In this document: positions 19,802-28,819 of the stretch, piece by piece | How the letters are laid out: each line of letters begins with the position of its first letter | How positions within the stretch are numbered: the first letter of the stretch is position 1 | Source: Symmachiella dynata | GTDB taxonomy: Bacteria; Planctomycetota; Planctomycetia; Planctomycetales; Planctomycetaceae | Assembly (NCBI RefSeq): GCF_007747995.1 | Contig: NZ_CP036276.1 | Coordinates: 4,083,001-4,147,000, forward strand | DNA: 64,000 nt | Direction: 5' to 3' | Notes under the pieces: generated by a model | What the model saw: only the letters and a program-made list of their open reading frames with translations | Database searches by the model: none | Told to the model about the DNA's origin: nothing | Position numbers and translations under genes: made by a program

Positions 19802-19861
19802 GTTGTTTTTTCTTCTATCCGTGAGAACTAGTCGAGCGTGAATTCTGTACAGCAAGTTTCT

Positions 19862-21262
19862 TTAAGATGTCGCCGGGGCGGGTTCCAATTCCAACGGCCC
19901 GGAAAGGCCGACACCGACCGCATCGGTGTGGAGCCGAGCTTCGGTTTCGGCGGCCTCGCTGAAGTTCACCGCGAAACAAAAGAACGAGCAGCATGTGACA
20001 ATCGAGCCAAGGACAAATAGTGCCGTCGGCCAGGTGAGCGACTCGGCTTTGAAGAGAAAGCCCGCCGCAACAGCCCCTGCGTTTCCACCGGCCCCTACGA
20101 TGCCCGAGACCGAACCCAAGGCCCGTTTGTTGATGAACGGCACCACGGAAAAGGTCGCGCCTTCGGACATTTGCACAAACAGGCTAAACAAGATCAAAGC
20201 CGGAATCGCCAACAGCAAGACACTCATCTGTGAAAACAGCATCAGGGCCAAACCTTCACAGAACAGCACCACGAATAACCATTTCACGCGGCCCGACAGT
20301 CCCCATTTCGCTCCAAATTTATCGCCGAAGTGCCCACCCAGCGTCCGAGCAAACAGGTTCATCAAGCCAAAGGAACCGGCAATCAATCCGGCGATACTGA
20401 GCGCTTTGACGCTATCCATTTCTTGGAAGTAGTCGAAGTGATTGAGGAAATACAAAGTGGCCACGTTGTTGATCGTCAGCTCAATACCGAAACAGGTCCC
20501 GTAGATAATGAACAATGCCCACACCCGGTAGTCCTTCGCGGCTTCGAGAAACGTCCCTTTGCTTTCCTCTTTTTTAGGGAGCAAACCCTTGGCGCGTAGT
20601 TCACTAAAATTGCCATCCGGCGCATCCTGCGTGAAGAGATAGTAGGCCACGCCGGTCAATGCGCACATCAACCCGGCGACAAACATCGAGGCCCGCCAAC
20701 CGATTGATTCGCTGAAACCCAGTAGCGTGACGAATCCGGCAAATACAAGGGGCATCACCATTTGTGTCACGCCCCCGCCGAGATTACCCCATCCGGCGCT
20801 GGTGGCATTGGCCGTCCCCACACAGTTCGGGGCGAACATCACTGAGGTGTGGTATTGCGTGATCACAAATGAAGCCCCGATGGCTCCGATCGCAATTCGG
20901 AAAATCAGGAACGTCGTAAAGTCGTGCGCAAAGCCGATGCACATCACCGGAATCGAACCGAGCAGGAGTAGCCATGTGTAAGCCAGTCGCGGACCAACGC
21001 GATCACACAACCAACCAATAAACAGACGGGCGAGGACCGTGATGGCCACCGAGCCGATGATGCACCAGCCGATTTGCGATTTAGTGAGGCTCATCTCCTT
21101 TGCCACGATCTTCATCAACGGCGCAATGCCAAACCAAGCGAAGAAGCAAAGGAAAAATGCAAACCAACTCATATGAAACGCCCGCATCTGCGGCGTCCCC
21201 AGAAGTTTGAAATTAAAGATTTCACGCGGACCAAACCGAGTGGCTTTGTTTTTCAGTTCCAT
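19862..21262 (-). CDS. narK: Nitrate/nitrite transporter, MFS (NarK/NasA type)
   Basis: 466 residues, 12 TM helices, major facilitator superfamily NNP family. The nitrate signature between TM5 and TM6 is present (ATSAGWGNLGGGVTQMVMP), as is the MFS loop LFIGWLCDRVGPRLAY and the second glycine-rich signature in TM11 (SGIVGAGGNAGAVAAGFLF). It imports nitrate for the reductases downstream. As first gene of the minus-strand operon it has a 300-nt leader and a sigma-54 type promoter upstream. The ribosome binding site is weak (ACAGG, about 10 nt from the ATG). Confidence 0.93.
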   Translation of the reverse strand: MELKNKATRFGPREIFNFKLLGTPQMRAFHMSWFAFFLCFFAWFGIAPLMKIVAKEMSLTKSQIGWCIIGSVAITVLARLFIGWLCDRVGPRLAYTWLLLLGSIPVMCIGFAHDFTTFLIFRIAIGAIGASFVITQYHTSVMFAPNCVGTANATSAGWGNLGGGVTQMVMPLVFAGFVTLLGFSESIGWRASMFVAGLMCALTGVAYYLFTQDAPDGNFSELRAKGLLPKKEESKGTFLEAAKDYRVWALFIIYGTCFGIELTINNVATLYFLNHFDYFQEMDSVKALSIAGLIAGSFGLMNLFARTLGGHFGDKFGAKWGLSGRVKWLFVVLFCEGLALMLFSQMSVLLLAIPALILFSLFVQMSEGATFSVVPFINKRALGSVSGIVGAGGNAGAVAAGFLFKAESLTWPTALFVLGSIVTCCSFFCFAVNFSEAAETEARLHTDAVGVGLSGPLELEPAPATS

Positions 21263-21336
21263 GAATCAAAAACCTGTAAGAGTGTATTTGTCGATCAGGC
21301 TCGCAATGCCTCCAGCAGCGCGCAATCTCTACGCAG

Positions 21337-21364
21337 AGCGATATCGCTTTCGCGAATCGCTGCT
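21337..21364. promoter_or_regulatory. Nested palindromes in the nitrate operon leader
   Basis: AGCGATATCGCT at 21337-21348 is a perfect 12-bp palindrome. It is followed at once by TTTCGCGAATCGCT, so the segment AGCGAT can pair with either of two ATCGCT copies, and TTCGCGAA is itself a palindrome. It lies about 75 nt before the transporter start codon inside the predicted leader. It could be a DNA operator or a switchable RNA hairpin. Confidence 0.4.
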
Positions 21365-21573
21365 CACCAAAACCATTCGGAAACAGCGTTTGTTGGGGTG
21401 GTCTTTACAGAGGTAAACAAACGGTCTCGGATGGGTCTCCGAGGCAGGAGGTGAAATTCATTGCAGCGGTTCGATCTGTGAAGACAACCTCTGCGAACTT
21501 GTCGAATGACGCTCCCGACGATTGAATGTCTGAGTTTGTTTAATGATCAAACCTCTTCCTCAGACAGACTAGA

Positions 21574-21589
21574 AGCAATTTATGTGCCA
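21574..21589 (-). promoter_or_regulatory. Sigma-54 (RpoN) promoter of the nitrate operon
   Basis: On the minus strand the sequence reads TGGCACATAAATTGCT: a -24 element TGGCAC, five bases, then a -12 element TTGCT, with the invariant GG and GC separated by exactly 10 bp. This matches the sigma-54 consensus. Transcription would start near 21563 and run toward the nitrate transporter at 21262. Nitrogen genes are classic sigma-54 targets with an NtrC-type activator, so the context fits. A possible activator site, CAAACC-13 nt-GGTTTG at 21662-21686, lies about 100 bp further upstream. Confidence 0.65.
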
Positions 21590-21966
21590 CACTCCGATCG
21601 ACGAGCCACAACTGCGAATTCTCACTTTGCGAAAAGAGTTGTTTCCCCACCAGTTTTAAGACAAACCAAGCAATGTCACCGGTTTGAGGCTGAAGCTCTT
21701 TCAATCTCCCCGCCTGCCTACCCAATGGGCAAGTCTGGTTGAATTTCAATGCAGGCTGCTCGAAGATGTTTGCGTTGCAAGAGCGCGAGTTTTCCCCGGT
21801 CATTTCCCACATAGCGAGCATCTGTTTAACTAGGCTACTGCATCTGCAACCTACGCAGTGCCATCAAGCAAATGGTGCGTTCTAACCGTTTCCCGGTAGA
21901 GAACGGTTTGTTAACCTGAATGGACCTGAGGAAATATGGCCGTGAAGTTTGTTCGGATGTCTGTTT

Positions 21967-23625
21967 ATGAATTCACTCTCAAAGCTCAACACGGCCGTTT
22001 TGACTGCCTTGATATTGTTAGCAGCGGCCTGGTGGGGACGCTCGGCGTTGAGTGATATCGATACGCTTGGTGAGGCTGAGATCCACCAAATTCCCGGAAC
22101 GAGAAAAACGGGGAAACCGGCGAAGGCATCTCTCCAGAGCAGTGGGCGCATCCAGTTGTCAGTAACCGAGGCTGGCCGACCGGTCTTCTGTCGCGTGAAT
22201 GTCGTGGGGGCCGATGGAAACTATTACGAACCGGCCGACAATCTCCTGGCCCCCTGGAGCCTGTCGCGTTTAGGGAATCGCCAGGGGAAAGGTCCATTTC
22301 GTTATTACGGATGGTTTTTCTATTGCGACGGCCAGTGCGAAGTGGTCGTGCCGGCCGGTGAGACGCGGATCGAAGTCTGGAAGGGCTTTGAGTATCGTCC
22401 AGTCGTTGTCAAAGCAGAGGTCGCGGTTGGGCAATCGACCGCAGTAGACGTTCCGCTCAAGCGAACGATCGACCTGGCGGCTGAGGGGTGGTATTCGGGC
22501 GATACGCACATTCATCTCGATCGCCGCAGTGAGGAAGAAGATCAACGAGCACTTGATTTGCTGGCCGCTGAGGATATTCGTTTCGGCCACATTCTCTGCA
22601 TGAATGACACACGTTCGTACCGACCGGTGATGGATCAGCAGATCTGGCACCAACTCAACGGCATGGGAAAGAAGTCCGTTCGGCGCCGCGGCGCTTACCA
22701 GATTTCGTCCGGCCAGGAATACCGCTGTGGGACGTTCGGTCATATTTGCTTGATTGGCGGAAGCCGCCTAGTCGATGCGGATGGCTTAAAAACAGATCCC
22801 AACAATTGGCCGCCGTTCGGCATGGTGGCCGACGAACTACACGGGCTGGGTGGATTCGCCTTCCATGCCCATGGCGGATATTCCAAAGAGATCTACATCG
22901 ACTTCGCGCAGCGGGCGACTAACGGCGTAGAGTTACTGCAATTTGCCGAGTACCGCGGCATCTCGTTGGAGGGTTGGTATCACATCCTCAACGCGGGCTA
23001 TCACTTTCCCGGTGTCGGCGCGTCGGACTATCCGTATTGTCGCGCATTAGGAGACTGCCGGACCTACGTCCACCTGACGGCTGCACCAACGTTTGAAAAC
23101 TGGAATGCCGCCGCCGCTGCCGGTCGTAGCTTCTTCACGACCGGACCGTTATTGCGAGTTACCGTCAACGACAAACCCCCGGGGGATACCCTCGCTCTTC
23201 CCGATGGCGAACACGAATTATCAGTACGGGTGCGCATGCAGAGCTTACTCAGCCCTGTCGATGAGATTCAAATAATCGTGGGAGGAGAAATCATTTCCCG
23301 AAAGCGGTTGGAAGGTGCACAGCGCACCGATCCGGTGGACTGGACTGAGGCTGTAACCGTCCAGGATTCCACATGGGTTGCGGTGCGTGCCTTTTCCAAA
23401 AGCGCCAGCGGCCGGGATGACTCCGAAGCCCACACGAATCCCGTCTATGTCAGCCTGGGCGAGCGCCCCGTCCGGAATGAAGCGAGTATTTTGTGGCTAC
23501 TGAATCAGGTGGACGAACGCATCGCCTTTCAACGTAGCCGTGAATTTCCGCAACGCGAACAAGTCTTGAACTACTTCCAAGCCAGCCGCGACGCATTGAC
23601 TAAGCTGCTGAAATCGACAGATTAA
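21967..23625 (+). CDS. CehA/McbA-family metallohydrolase (PHP-like), membrane-anchored or exported
   Basis: 552 residues from the ATG at 21967; an in-frame TTG at 21949 is possible. The N-terminus is a signal or anchor helix (LNTAVLTALILLAAAWWG). Residues ~45-170 form a beta-sandwich of the carboxypeptidase regulatory type (GRIQLSVTEAGRPVFCRVNV). The catalytic part starts at residue ~172 with GWYSGDTHIHLDRRSEEED, the metal-binding D-x-H-x-H of the PHP-like CehA/McbA group, followed by HAHGGYSKEIY and GVGASDYPYCRALGD, which can supply further ligands. Members hydrolyse varied substrates, so the natural substrate is unknown. The gene is alone between the nitrate operon and the XRE regulator. 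Confidence 0.82.
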   Translation: MNSLSKLNTAVLTALILLAAAWWGRSALSDIDTLGEAEIHQIPGTRKTGKPAKASLQSSGRIQLSVTEAGRPVFCRVNVVGADGNYYEPADNLLAPWSLSRLGNRQGKGPFRYYGWFFYCDGQCEVVVPAGETRIEVWKGFEYRPVVVKAEVAVGQSTAVDVPLKRTIDLAAEGWYSGDTHIHLDRRSEEEDQRALDLLAAEDIRFGHILCMNDTRSYRPVMDQQIWHQLNGMGKKSVRRRGAYQISSGQEYRCGTFGHICLIGGSRLVDADGLKTDPNNWPPFGMVADELHGLGGFAFHAHGGYSKEIYIDFAQRATNGVELLQFAEYRGISLEGWYHILNAGYHFPGVGASDYPYCRALGDCRTYVHLTAAPTFENWNAAAAAGRSFFTTGPLLRVTVNDKPPGDTLALPDGEHELSVRVRMQSLLSPVDEIQIIVGGEIISRKRLEGAQRTDPVDWTEAVTVQDSTWVAVRAFSKSASGRDDSEAHTNPVYVSLGERPVRNEASILWLLNQVDERIAFQRSREFPQREQVLNYFQASRDALTKLLKSTD

Positions 23626-23678
23626 ACCCGAGCGGCCGCCGGGTGGCCGACTCTACATCGAGCTGAGGAGCAGACTCA

Positions 23679-24740
23679 TCAGCACGCGCTCAATTCGCCT
23701 GTCGTGCTCGCTTCGTATCCCGGCAATGAGTCCAATAACCGGCGATAATTTTTCGAACGGACGACCTTGAGCAAAGCTTGGATGCGCGGGTCGTTGATGA
23801 ATGCATTGGGTATGCATAGGTCATAGGCTTCGAGTTGCACAGGCAGGAAAACCAGTCCCGCCTCGGAGCTGGTCAGTTCCACACAAACTCCGGCATCCGC
23901 CCAACCGGAATGTACGGCATCTGCCACACCGCGATGATTGTGAGCGACACGGCGGGGGCCGCTGCGATTGCCCAGCAAACGATCCAGACATTGCCGGGCC
24001 CCAGATCCCGGTTCGCGGCCGACCCATCTCAGTTTTGAGCGTAATGCCCCGCGCACGGACTTGATGCGGGAACTGGAGGCCACAGCGATCCCCTCTTGCC
24101 AGCGAGCAATGCGCAACAATTGATAATCGCTCCCCAGGACCTCGCGCACCACTTGAGCATTACCTTCCGACTCGTCCGCTGTGGAAAGGTGTAACCCGGC
24201 GAGATGCACTTTGCCTTCTTGCAACAATTTAAGAGCTTCGCGACTCGAGTGAGACAAAATCAACATCCGCTGGCCGGTGGCTTGTGCAAATTCGCTCGCC
24301 AACAATCCGGCAGCGGGATCACAGCAGGCAATCACCAGGGTTTTGCTGAGAAGCCGTTGCGAGCCAGCTGTCGTCGACACTTCGGAAGCCCCGCTCCCAT
24401 CAGGCAGCAGCGTATACATCGGGGCTGTCTCGGCCGGATACAACCAATGTCGTCCCCCAACTTCGGCTTGCCAGTAAGACTGCTTTGTCGTCTGCGGCTC
24501 CCAGGCCCACGTGGGAGATTGTTCTGAGGCGTCCTTCGGCCCAAACAACACTTCCACAGTCGTTTCCAGCGCCAACGCCAATGCCAATGCTGCTGAGACA
24601 GAGGGAACAAGCCGCTCGCCCTCAATAGCGGTCACTGCCGTGCGGGATATCGCCGCCAGCTGTCCCAGCTCCGCCTGCGTCAATCCAGCGGCAGTGCGAA
24701 GTTGGCGAACACGGTTACGGTTTGATGGCTTGGCTGTCAT
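23679..24740 (-). CDS. XRE-type HTH regulator with molybdate-type ligand-binding domain
   Basis: 353 residues. Residues ~10-65 are a Cro/C1 helix-turn-helix (VRQLRTAAGLTQAELGQLAA, ISRTAVTAIEGERLVPSVSA). Residues ~110-340 match the PBP-like domain found in molybdate-sensing regulators (TLVIACCDPAAGLLASEFAQ, GKVHLAGLHL, VGREPGSGARQCLDRLLG, HNRGVADAVHSGWADAGVCV). It probably senses molybdate or a related oxyanion and controls transport or molybdenum-cofactor enzymes. Its location near a Mo-dependent nitrate reductase is suggestive. AGGA just before the ATG gives a ribosome binding site that is also part of a direct repeat (24743-24773). Confidence 0.85.
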   Translation of the reverse strand: MTAKPSNRNRVRQLRTAAGLTQAELGQLAAISRTAVTAIEGERLVPSVSAALALALALETTVEVLFGPKDASEQSPTWAWEPQTTKQSYWQAEVGGRHWLYPAETAPMYTLLPDGSGASEVSTTAGSQRLLSKTLVIACCDPAAGLLASEFAQATGQRMLILSHSSREALKLLQEGKVHLAGLHLSTADESEGNAQVVREVLGSDYQLLRIARWQEGIAVASSSRIKSVRGALRSKLRWVGREPGSGARQCLDRLLGNRSGPRRVAHNHRGVADAVHSGWADAGVCVELTSSEAGLVFLPVQLEAYDLCIPNAFINDPRIQALLKVVRSKNYRRLLDSLPGYEASTTGELSAC

Positions 24741-24742
24741 GG

Positions 24743-24773
24743 TCCTGCCATTCTACGCTCTGATCCTGCCATT
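24743..24773. repeat. Direct repeat at the XRE regulator start
   Basis: TCCTGCCATT occurs at 24743-24752 and again at 24764-24773, exactly 21 bp apart, two helical turns. On the minus strand the units read AATGGCAGGA, and the inner one abuts the start codon of the regulator. Same-face direct repeats over a promoter or start are typical of an autoregulatory operator; binding is not shown. Confidence 0.4.
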
Positions 24774-24991
24774 GTCACTCCGGTCGCCGGTCTAACTGCG
24801 TTTCAGCATCCCGGGAGGGTGAAGCTCCCGCTGAGCCACAACAAGGCGTTTCGTGAGTGAAAATGGAAGATTTCCATGGCCAAGACAAGCCGAAGGGTTC
24901 ATCACAGCGCGGCAGAAGCCGCCCCCTCCCCTTGCGGAGAGTTACACCTCAGAGAGCGCCACATTTCAGAGAATGCGTCAGCGCCGCTCCG

Positions 24992-26716
24992 CTACTGTGG
25001 ACCCTGCTCGTCATCATTATAGGCAACGGTAGGGGCTTGCGGTGCTGGGTTTTGAGTGCTGAATGCCACCCAATGCCCTGTCTCGGTCACCGGATAAAGC
25101 CCGCGGCGAACCTCCGGATTCAACGACCGCCAATGTTTTCGTTTGAACACCAAGATTTCCTGCGGCGATTGCTCGACTCTCTCCAATACGCAAGAGGCAC
25201 CGCGATCCGTATGCCGAACGATCTGCCCGTTATGGCAGGCCTCGACGTAGAAGTTTGCCGAATTCTCGTCTCCCATAGGCAGCACAATCGGCCATCCGCG
25301 CGCCTCGGTCAGGCCGGCAACTTTCGCAACGATCGTTTTTGTGGAATAAGTATCGTTAATCAACGTGCTCCCGGACGACAAAACCATTGTCATAAACAGC
25401 GGAATTCCCATGCCCACGGCTGACGAGAGAAACATCCCATCACCACGCTGGTGGCCAAACCAAGCGGCTGCAAAGCACAAACTGGCCGCTGCCAGAAAGC
25501 CGACGAATTCCACAGGCGTAACGGGATAAATCAGTTCGCCGGTAAATGCGACCAGTAACAGAAATGTACTGCAGACGGTACTCACGCGCAGTAACCTCAG
25601 CAATTCTGCTTTTTCCGTCGACTGCAGCCAACGCACAAGGACAACCGCCGCTGCCAATGCCAGTCCCGCAAATCCAGGCACCACGTAGGTAACCAGAATT
25701 TGTCGGCACAGCGTGAAAAAGATGGCCGGTGTCACTCCCCACACAATCGCGTACGTCAACCACAGATCGCGCGGCTCCGCCGCGGCACTACGGCGACCGC
25801 GCCACGATTCAATGGCAAAGCGAATCAACAGCGGTGTCCATGGCAGAAACGCGACCACCAGCATCACCCAACTCGCGCCATAAGGCTGAGTATGTCCGCC
25901 GCCGTATCGATCGCCGTAGTCGTGTTTCAGGTATCGTAAAATGTGTTCGTTGATCAGAAAGTAGCGAAGAAACCCCGGATTCGCCCGCTCCGCCAGCACG
26001 TACCACGGAGCGGCTACGGCAATGGCAATCGCTGTCCCGGAAATCCACGGCAGACGCTTCAGCACCTTCCACTGATGTGTTATGGCCAACCAGCCCAGGA
26101 GCGCAATCCCCACGAGCACAACTGACACTGGCCCTTTGGCCAAACATCCCAGTCCCAAGGCAAGGAAAAAGGCCCGCCCCCACCAAATCGAATTTGTGTC
26201 GCCGGCTACAAAGAACGCAAAAGACAGCATGGCCAAACAGACCGTAGCGGCGAGCGCCATATCAAGAATGCACGCTCCACTGAGCACAAAGAATAAGCCG
26301 GATGAAGCCAGCACCAATCCCGCCAGCAATCCCACCTGCGCGCTCCAAAACCGGCGGCCGAACAGGACCGTCATCAAGACGATCGCTCCGCCGAGCAGCC
26401 AACTAGAAAAACGCGCCGCCCACTCCGAGACTCCAAAAATCTGATACGCAGCAGCAGTCATCCAGAATGAAAGCGGAGGTTTGCCAGAGAAGGGTTTGAG
26501 TTGCCCCCGGAGATAAAACGTGGGTGTCACCCAATTGCCCGTGCGATACATATGCCAACCAATTTCGGCATGACGCGCTTCAGTATTATCGGTAACGGCA
26601 AGCGTGCCCAGCGTCGCCAGACGGACGGCGAAAATCGTAAGAATGGCGACCAGAATCATGGAATTCGACGAGCGAATCCAAGAGCTGCTTGGGCGATCAG
26701 CACTGCCGATAATCAT
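24992..26716 (-). CDS. GT39/ArnT-like membrane glycosyltransferase
   Basis: About 574 residues from the ATG at 26716 (MIIGSADRPSSSW); GAGGGAG lies 2 nt before it, rather close, and longer starts exist at 26779 and 26818. It has ~11 TM helices and the family's first periplasmic loop with acidic catalytic residues (DNTEARHAEIGWHMYRTGNW) and the PFSGKPPLSFWM motif. Family members move sugars from polyprenyl-phosphate carriers onto lipid A, proteins or other acceptors on the periplasmic side. The acceptor here is unknown. The C-terminal 100 residues form a soluble domain (VAKVAGLTEARGWPIVLPM). Confidence 0.88.
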   Translation of the reverse strand: MIIGSADRPSSSWIRSSNSMILVAILTIFAVRLATLGTLAVTDNTEARHAEIGWHMYRTGNWVTPTFYLRGQLKPFSGKPPLSFWMTAAAYQIFGVSEWAARFSSWLLGGAIVLMTVLFGRRFWSAQVGLLAGLVLASSGLFFVLSGACILDMALAATVCLAMLSFAFFVAGDTNSIWWGRAFFLALGLGCLAKGPVSVVLVGIALLGWLAITHQWKVLKRLPWISGTAIAIAVAAPWYVLAERANPGFLRYFLINEHILRYLKHDYGDRYGGGHTQPYGASWVMLVVAFLPWTPLLIRFAIESWRGRRSAAAEPRDLWLTYAIVWGVTPAIFFTLCRQILVTYVVPGFAGLALAAAVVLVRWLQSTEKAELLRLLRVSTVCSTFLLLVAFTGELIYPVTPVEFVGFLAAASLCFAAAWFGHQRGDGMFLSSAVGMGIPLFMTMVLSSGSTLINDTYSTKTIVAKVAGLTEARGWPIVLPMGDENSANFYVEACHNGQIVRHTDRGASCVLERVEQSPQEILVFKRKHWRSLNPEVRRGLYPVTETGHWVAFSTQNPAPQAPTVAYNDDEQGPQ

Positions 26717-27077
26717 TGCTCCCTCGAAAAAACAAACCTGCGACCGCGTACGGGCCTTCAATCCAATCCCAGCATTCATCTGGTCTTTTGCGGGCTCTAG
26801 GTCTGCAATTTGGCACAATACGAAGCGATATTTCGCCCGTTACACAGCAGAAACACTCATTTTCCTGGCCCCAAAGTGGCGTAGCGAGGTTCTTTATCTC
26901 ATTCGGCCAAATGCGTCAACGCGAAATTGTGTTGGGGCCATAGGAGTTCAGGTCACGAATTGGGGAGCAGCAAAATCTGTTCGGTGACGAGGCAAGCGGA
27001 ACAATGGTAAAATATCGATCACGTTAAAAGAGATCCGATTCCACAGAGACACTCTCTGTCAGCAAGGAGCGTTCACC
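26717..27077. other. Divergent intergenic region with a 9-bp inverted repeat
   Basis: 361 bp between the glycosyltransferase gene (minus) and the LRR gene (plus). TGGCCCCAA at 26866-26874 is inverted at 26932-26940. AGGAG at 27065-27069 is the ribosome binding site of the LRR gene. No gene is visible. Confidence 0.45.
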
Positions 27078-27788
27078 ATGTCCGAAACGGAAAATCATAA
27101 ATCTCTTTGGCCCCGGCCGGGAATGCTGTTGCTCATTGCGGCGGTTCTACTTATCGGCGGTGGCGTGATCTTGGTATGGCTACCGTATCAGAAAGAGCAG
27201 CAAGTAGTAGCTGAGGTTGAACGACTCGGTGGGAGAACAGTATCAGTGATTCAGCGTCCTTTCTGGATTCCAGATGCAGTGGACGATGAATACTTGAAAG
27301 TGTTCGAGAGAGTTAACGAAGTCAATTTAGCCAACACCCCTGCCAACAATGCAACACTTGAGTCTCTCAGCGGATTGCCCCATCTTGCACGCCTAGATCT
27401 CATGAACACACAAATAAGCGATGCGGGACTGGAACGGCTTTGCAAATTGACGAAGCTTGAATATTTGTCCCTCTTCGGTACTAAGATAACCAATATTGGG
27501 CTGGAGTATATCCAGCAAATTTCGAGTCTCTCGTATTTATCCCTCGCGTCTACCAAAATTGACGACGAAGGTATGAAGCAGATGAAAACATTGACTCAAC
27601 TTGAGCAACTATCGCTCACTGAAACTCAAGTAAGCGATGCCGGAATAAAGCATCTTTACGGAATGACTAATCTGAAGGGAATTATCCTGGCGGACACACA
27701 AGTCACAAAATCAGGAATGCACGGACTCCATAAATCTCTGCCCAGGCTCATCATCGTCGGCCGTTTAGTTTCTCCTGCCTCACCGTAG
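27078..27788 (+). CDS. Membrane-anchored leucine-rich-repeat protein
   Basis: 236 residues. An N-terminal TM helix (MLLLIAAVLLIGGGVILVWL, about 16-36) is followed by about five or six leucine-rich repeats of the cysteine-containing/planctomycete type with the units LARLDLMNTQISDAGLERL, LEYLSLFGTKITNIGLEYI, LSYLSLASTKIDDEGMKQM, LEQLSLTETQVSDAGIKHL and LKGIILADTQVTKSGM. It starts with a good AGGAG. Such proteins are thought to act in protein-protein contacts; the same repeat type closes the giant kinase at 50034. No enzyme domain is seen. Confidence 0.88.
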   Translation: MSETENHKSLWPRPGMLLLIAAVLLIGGGVILVWLPYQKEQQVVAEVERLGGRTVSVIQRPFWIPDAVDDEYLKVFERVNEVNLANTPANNATLESLSGLPHLARLDLMNTQISDAGLERLCKLTKLEYLSLFGTKITNIGLEYIQQISSLSYLSLASTKIDDEGMKQMKTLTQLEQLSLTETQVSDAGIKHLYGMTNLKGIILADTQVTKSGMHGLHKSLPRLIIVGRLVSPASP

Positions 27789-28063
27789 CGGTCGGTTTAA
27801 CTGGCAGCGTGGCACGTTGGTGAAAGTCCTGAAGGTGCTCTGACCTTTTTTGCCAGGCACCTCCTTTTTTCTCTTCACAGCTCGAAAGTGATCGCTGTCT
27901 CCATTCAGTTCGACAATTTTGCTCATCACGCTTTGACCGCCGAGGAACTTGCACATTCTCACCACGCACGAGAGAATGTAGGGTCGAATTTGCTCCCTCT
28001 ACGCGACACGGGAGTGAACCTTCTGAATCACCAGCCTCCTTACAGATACGGATCAAATCATAG

Positions 28064-28819
28064 ATGTCAGCTGAACCCTTGATTGCAGTGTTTGTCGATT
28101 TTGAAAACTTGGCAATCGGCGTGCGTGATATGAAGGCGGGCAATTTCGAGATGCGGTTGATCCTCAAGCGGTTGCTGGAGAAAGGGCGCATTGTCTTCAA
28201 GCGCGCCTACTGCGATTGGCGAAATTATGCCGATGATGTGCGAAAGTTCCACGCACAAGGCATCGAGCTGATCGATATTCCGCAGACCAAAATGAGCGGC
28301 AAAAACAGTGCGGACATTCATATGGTGGTCGATGCGCTCGATCTGTGTTACTCAAAGCAGCACATCGATGCCTTTGCCTTGATTTCAGGCGACAGCGATT
28401 TCTCACCGTTGGTTTCCAAGTTGAAGGAAAACAACAAGCGCGTGATCGGCTGCGGGGTGAAAAGCTCCACCTCTGATCTGTTGATCGCCAATTGCGACGA
28501 GTTCATCTACTATGACGACTTGATCCGCGCAGCTACGAAAAGTCGCGCGCCTAAAAAGGACAAGGCCAAGCCCGACAAAAAGCAGGAAGTCGCCGACCAA
28601 CTCCTGGAAGTCTTACATTCCGTGGAACAGGACTATGACATCGTCTGGGGTTCCGCACTCAAACAAGCGCTGCGACGCGTGTATCCGGGATTTAACGAAG
28701 GTTATTACGGCTACTCAAGTTTCTCCCAGTTACTGCAGGGCATCGCCGCCAAGGGGCTGATTGAACTCGATTACGACGAAAGTCGCGGCAACTACGAAGT
28801 CCGCTCCATAGAAGAGTAA
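28064..28819 (+). CDS. NYN-domain putative RNase with C-terminal LOTUS/OST-HTH domain
   Basis: 251 residues. Residues 1-160 are a NYN (PIN-like) nuclease of the LabA/DUF88 group: VFVDFENLAIGV with Asp12, KNSADIHMVVDALDL, and ISGDSDFSPLVSKLKENNK give the conserved acidic residues for a metal-dependent RNase. A basic linker (KSRAPKKDKAKPDKKQ) leads to a LOTUS/OST-HTH domain (about 175-250, LLEVLHSVEQDYDIVWGSAL, YSSFSQLLQGIAAKGLIEL), an RNA-binding winged helix. The architecture fits RNA processing or decay. It is monocistronic, with no obvious toxin partner. Confidence 0.9.
   Translation: MSAEPLIAVFVDFENLAIGVRDMKAGNFEMRLILKRLLEKGRIVFKRAYCDWRNYADDVRKFHAQGIELIDIPQTKMSGKNSADIHMVVDALDLCYSKQHIDAFALISGDSDFSPLVSKLKENNKRVIGCGVKSSTSDLLIANCDEFIYYDDLIRAATKSRAPKKDKAKPDKKQEVADQLLEVLHSVEQDYDIVWGSALKQALRRVYPGFNEGYYGYSSFSQLLQGIAAKGLIELDYDESRGNYEVRSIEE

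Larger units (their letters stand above)
21263..21966. other. Divergent regulatory region of the nitrate operon and metallohydrolase gene
   Basis: About 700 bp without a gene. It holds the sigma-54 promoter (21574-21589), the leader palindromes (21337-21364), a CAAACC/GGTTTG inverted repeat (21662-21686) and an AACCGTT/AACGGTT inverted repeat with an 11-nt loop at 21884-21908 close to the start of the plus-strand gene. No reading frame here has recognisable content. Confidence 0.5.
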
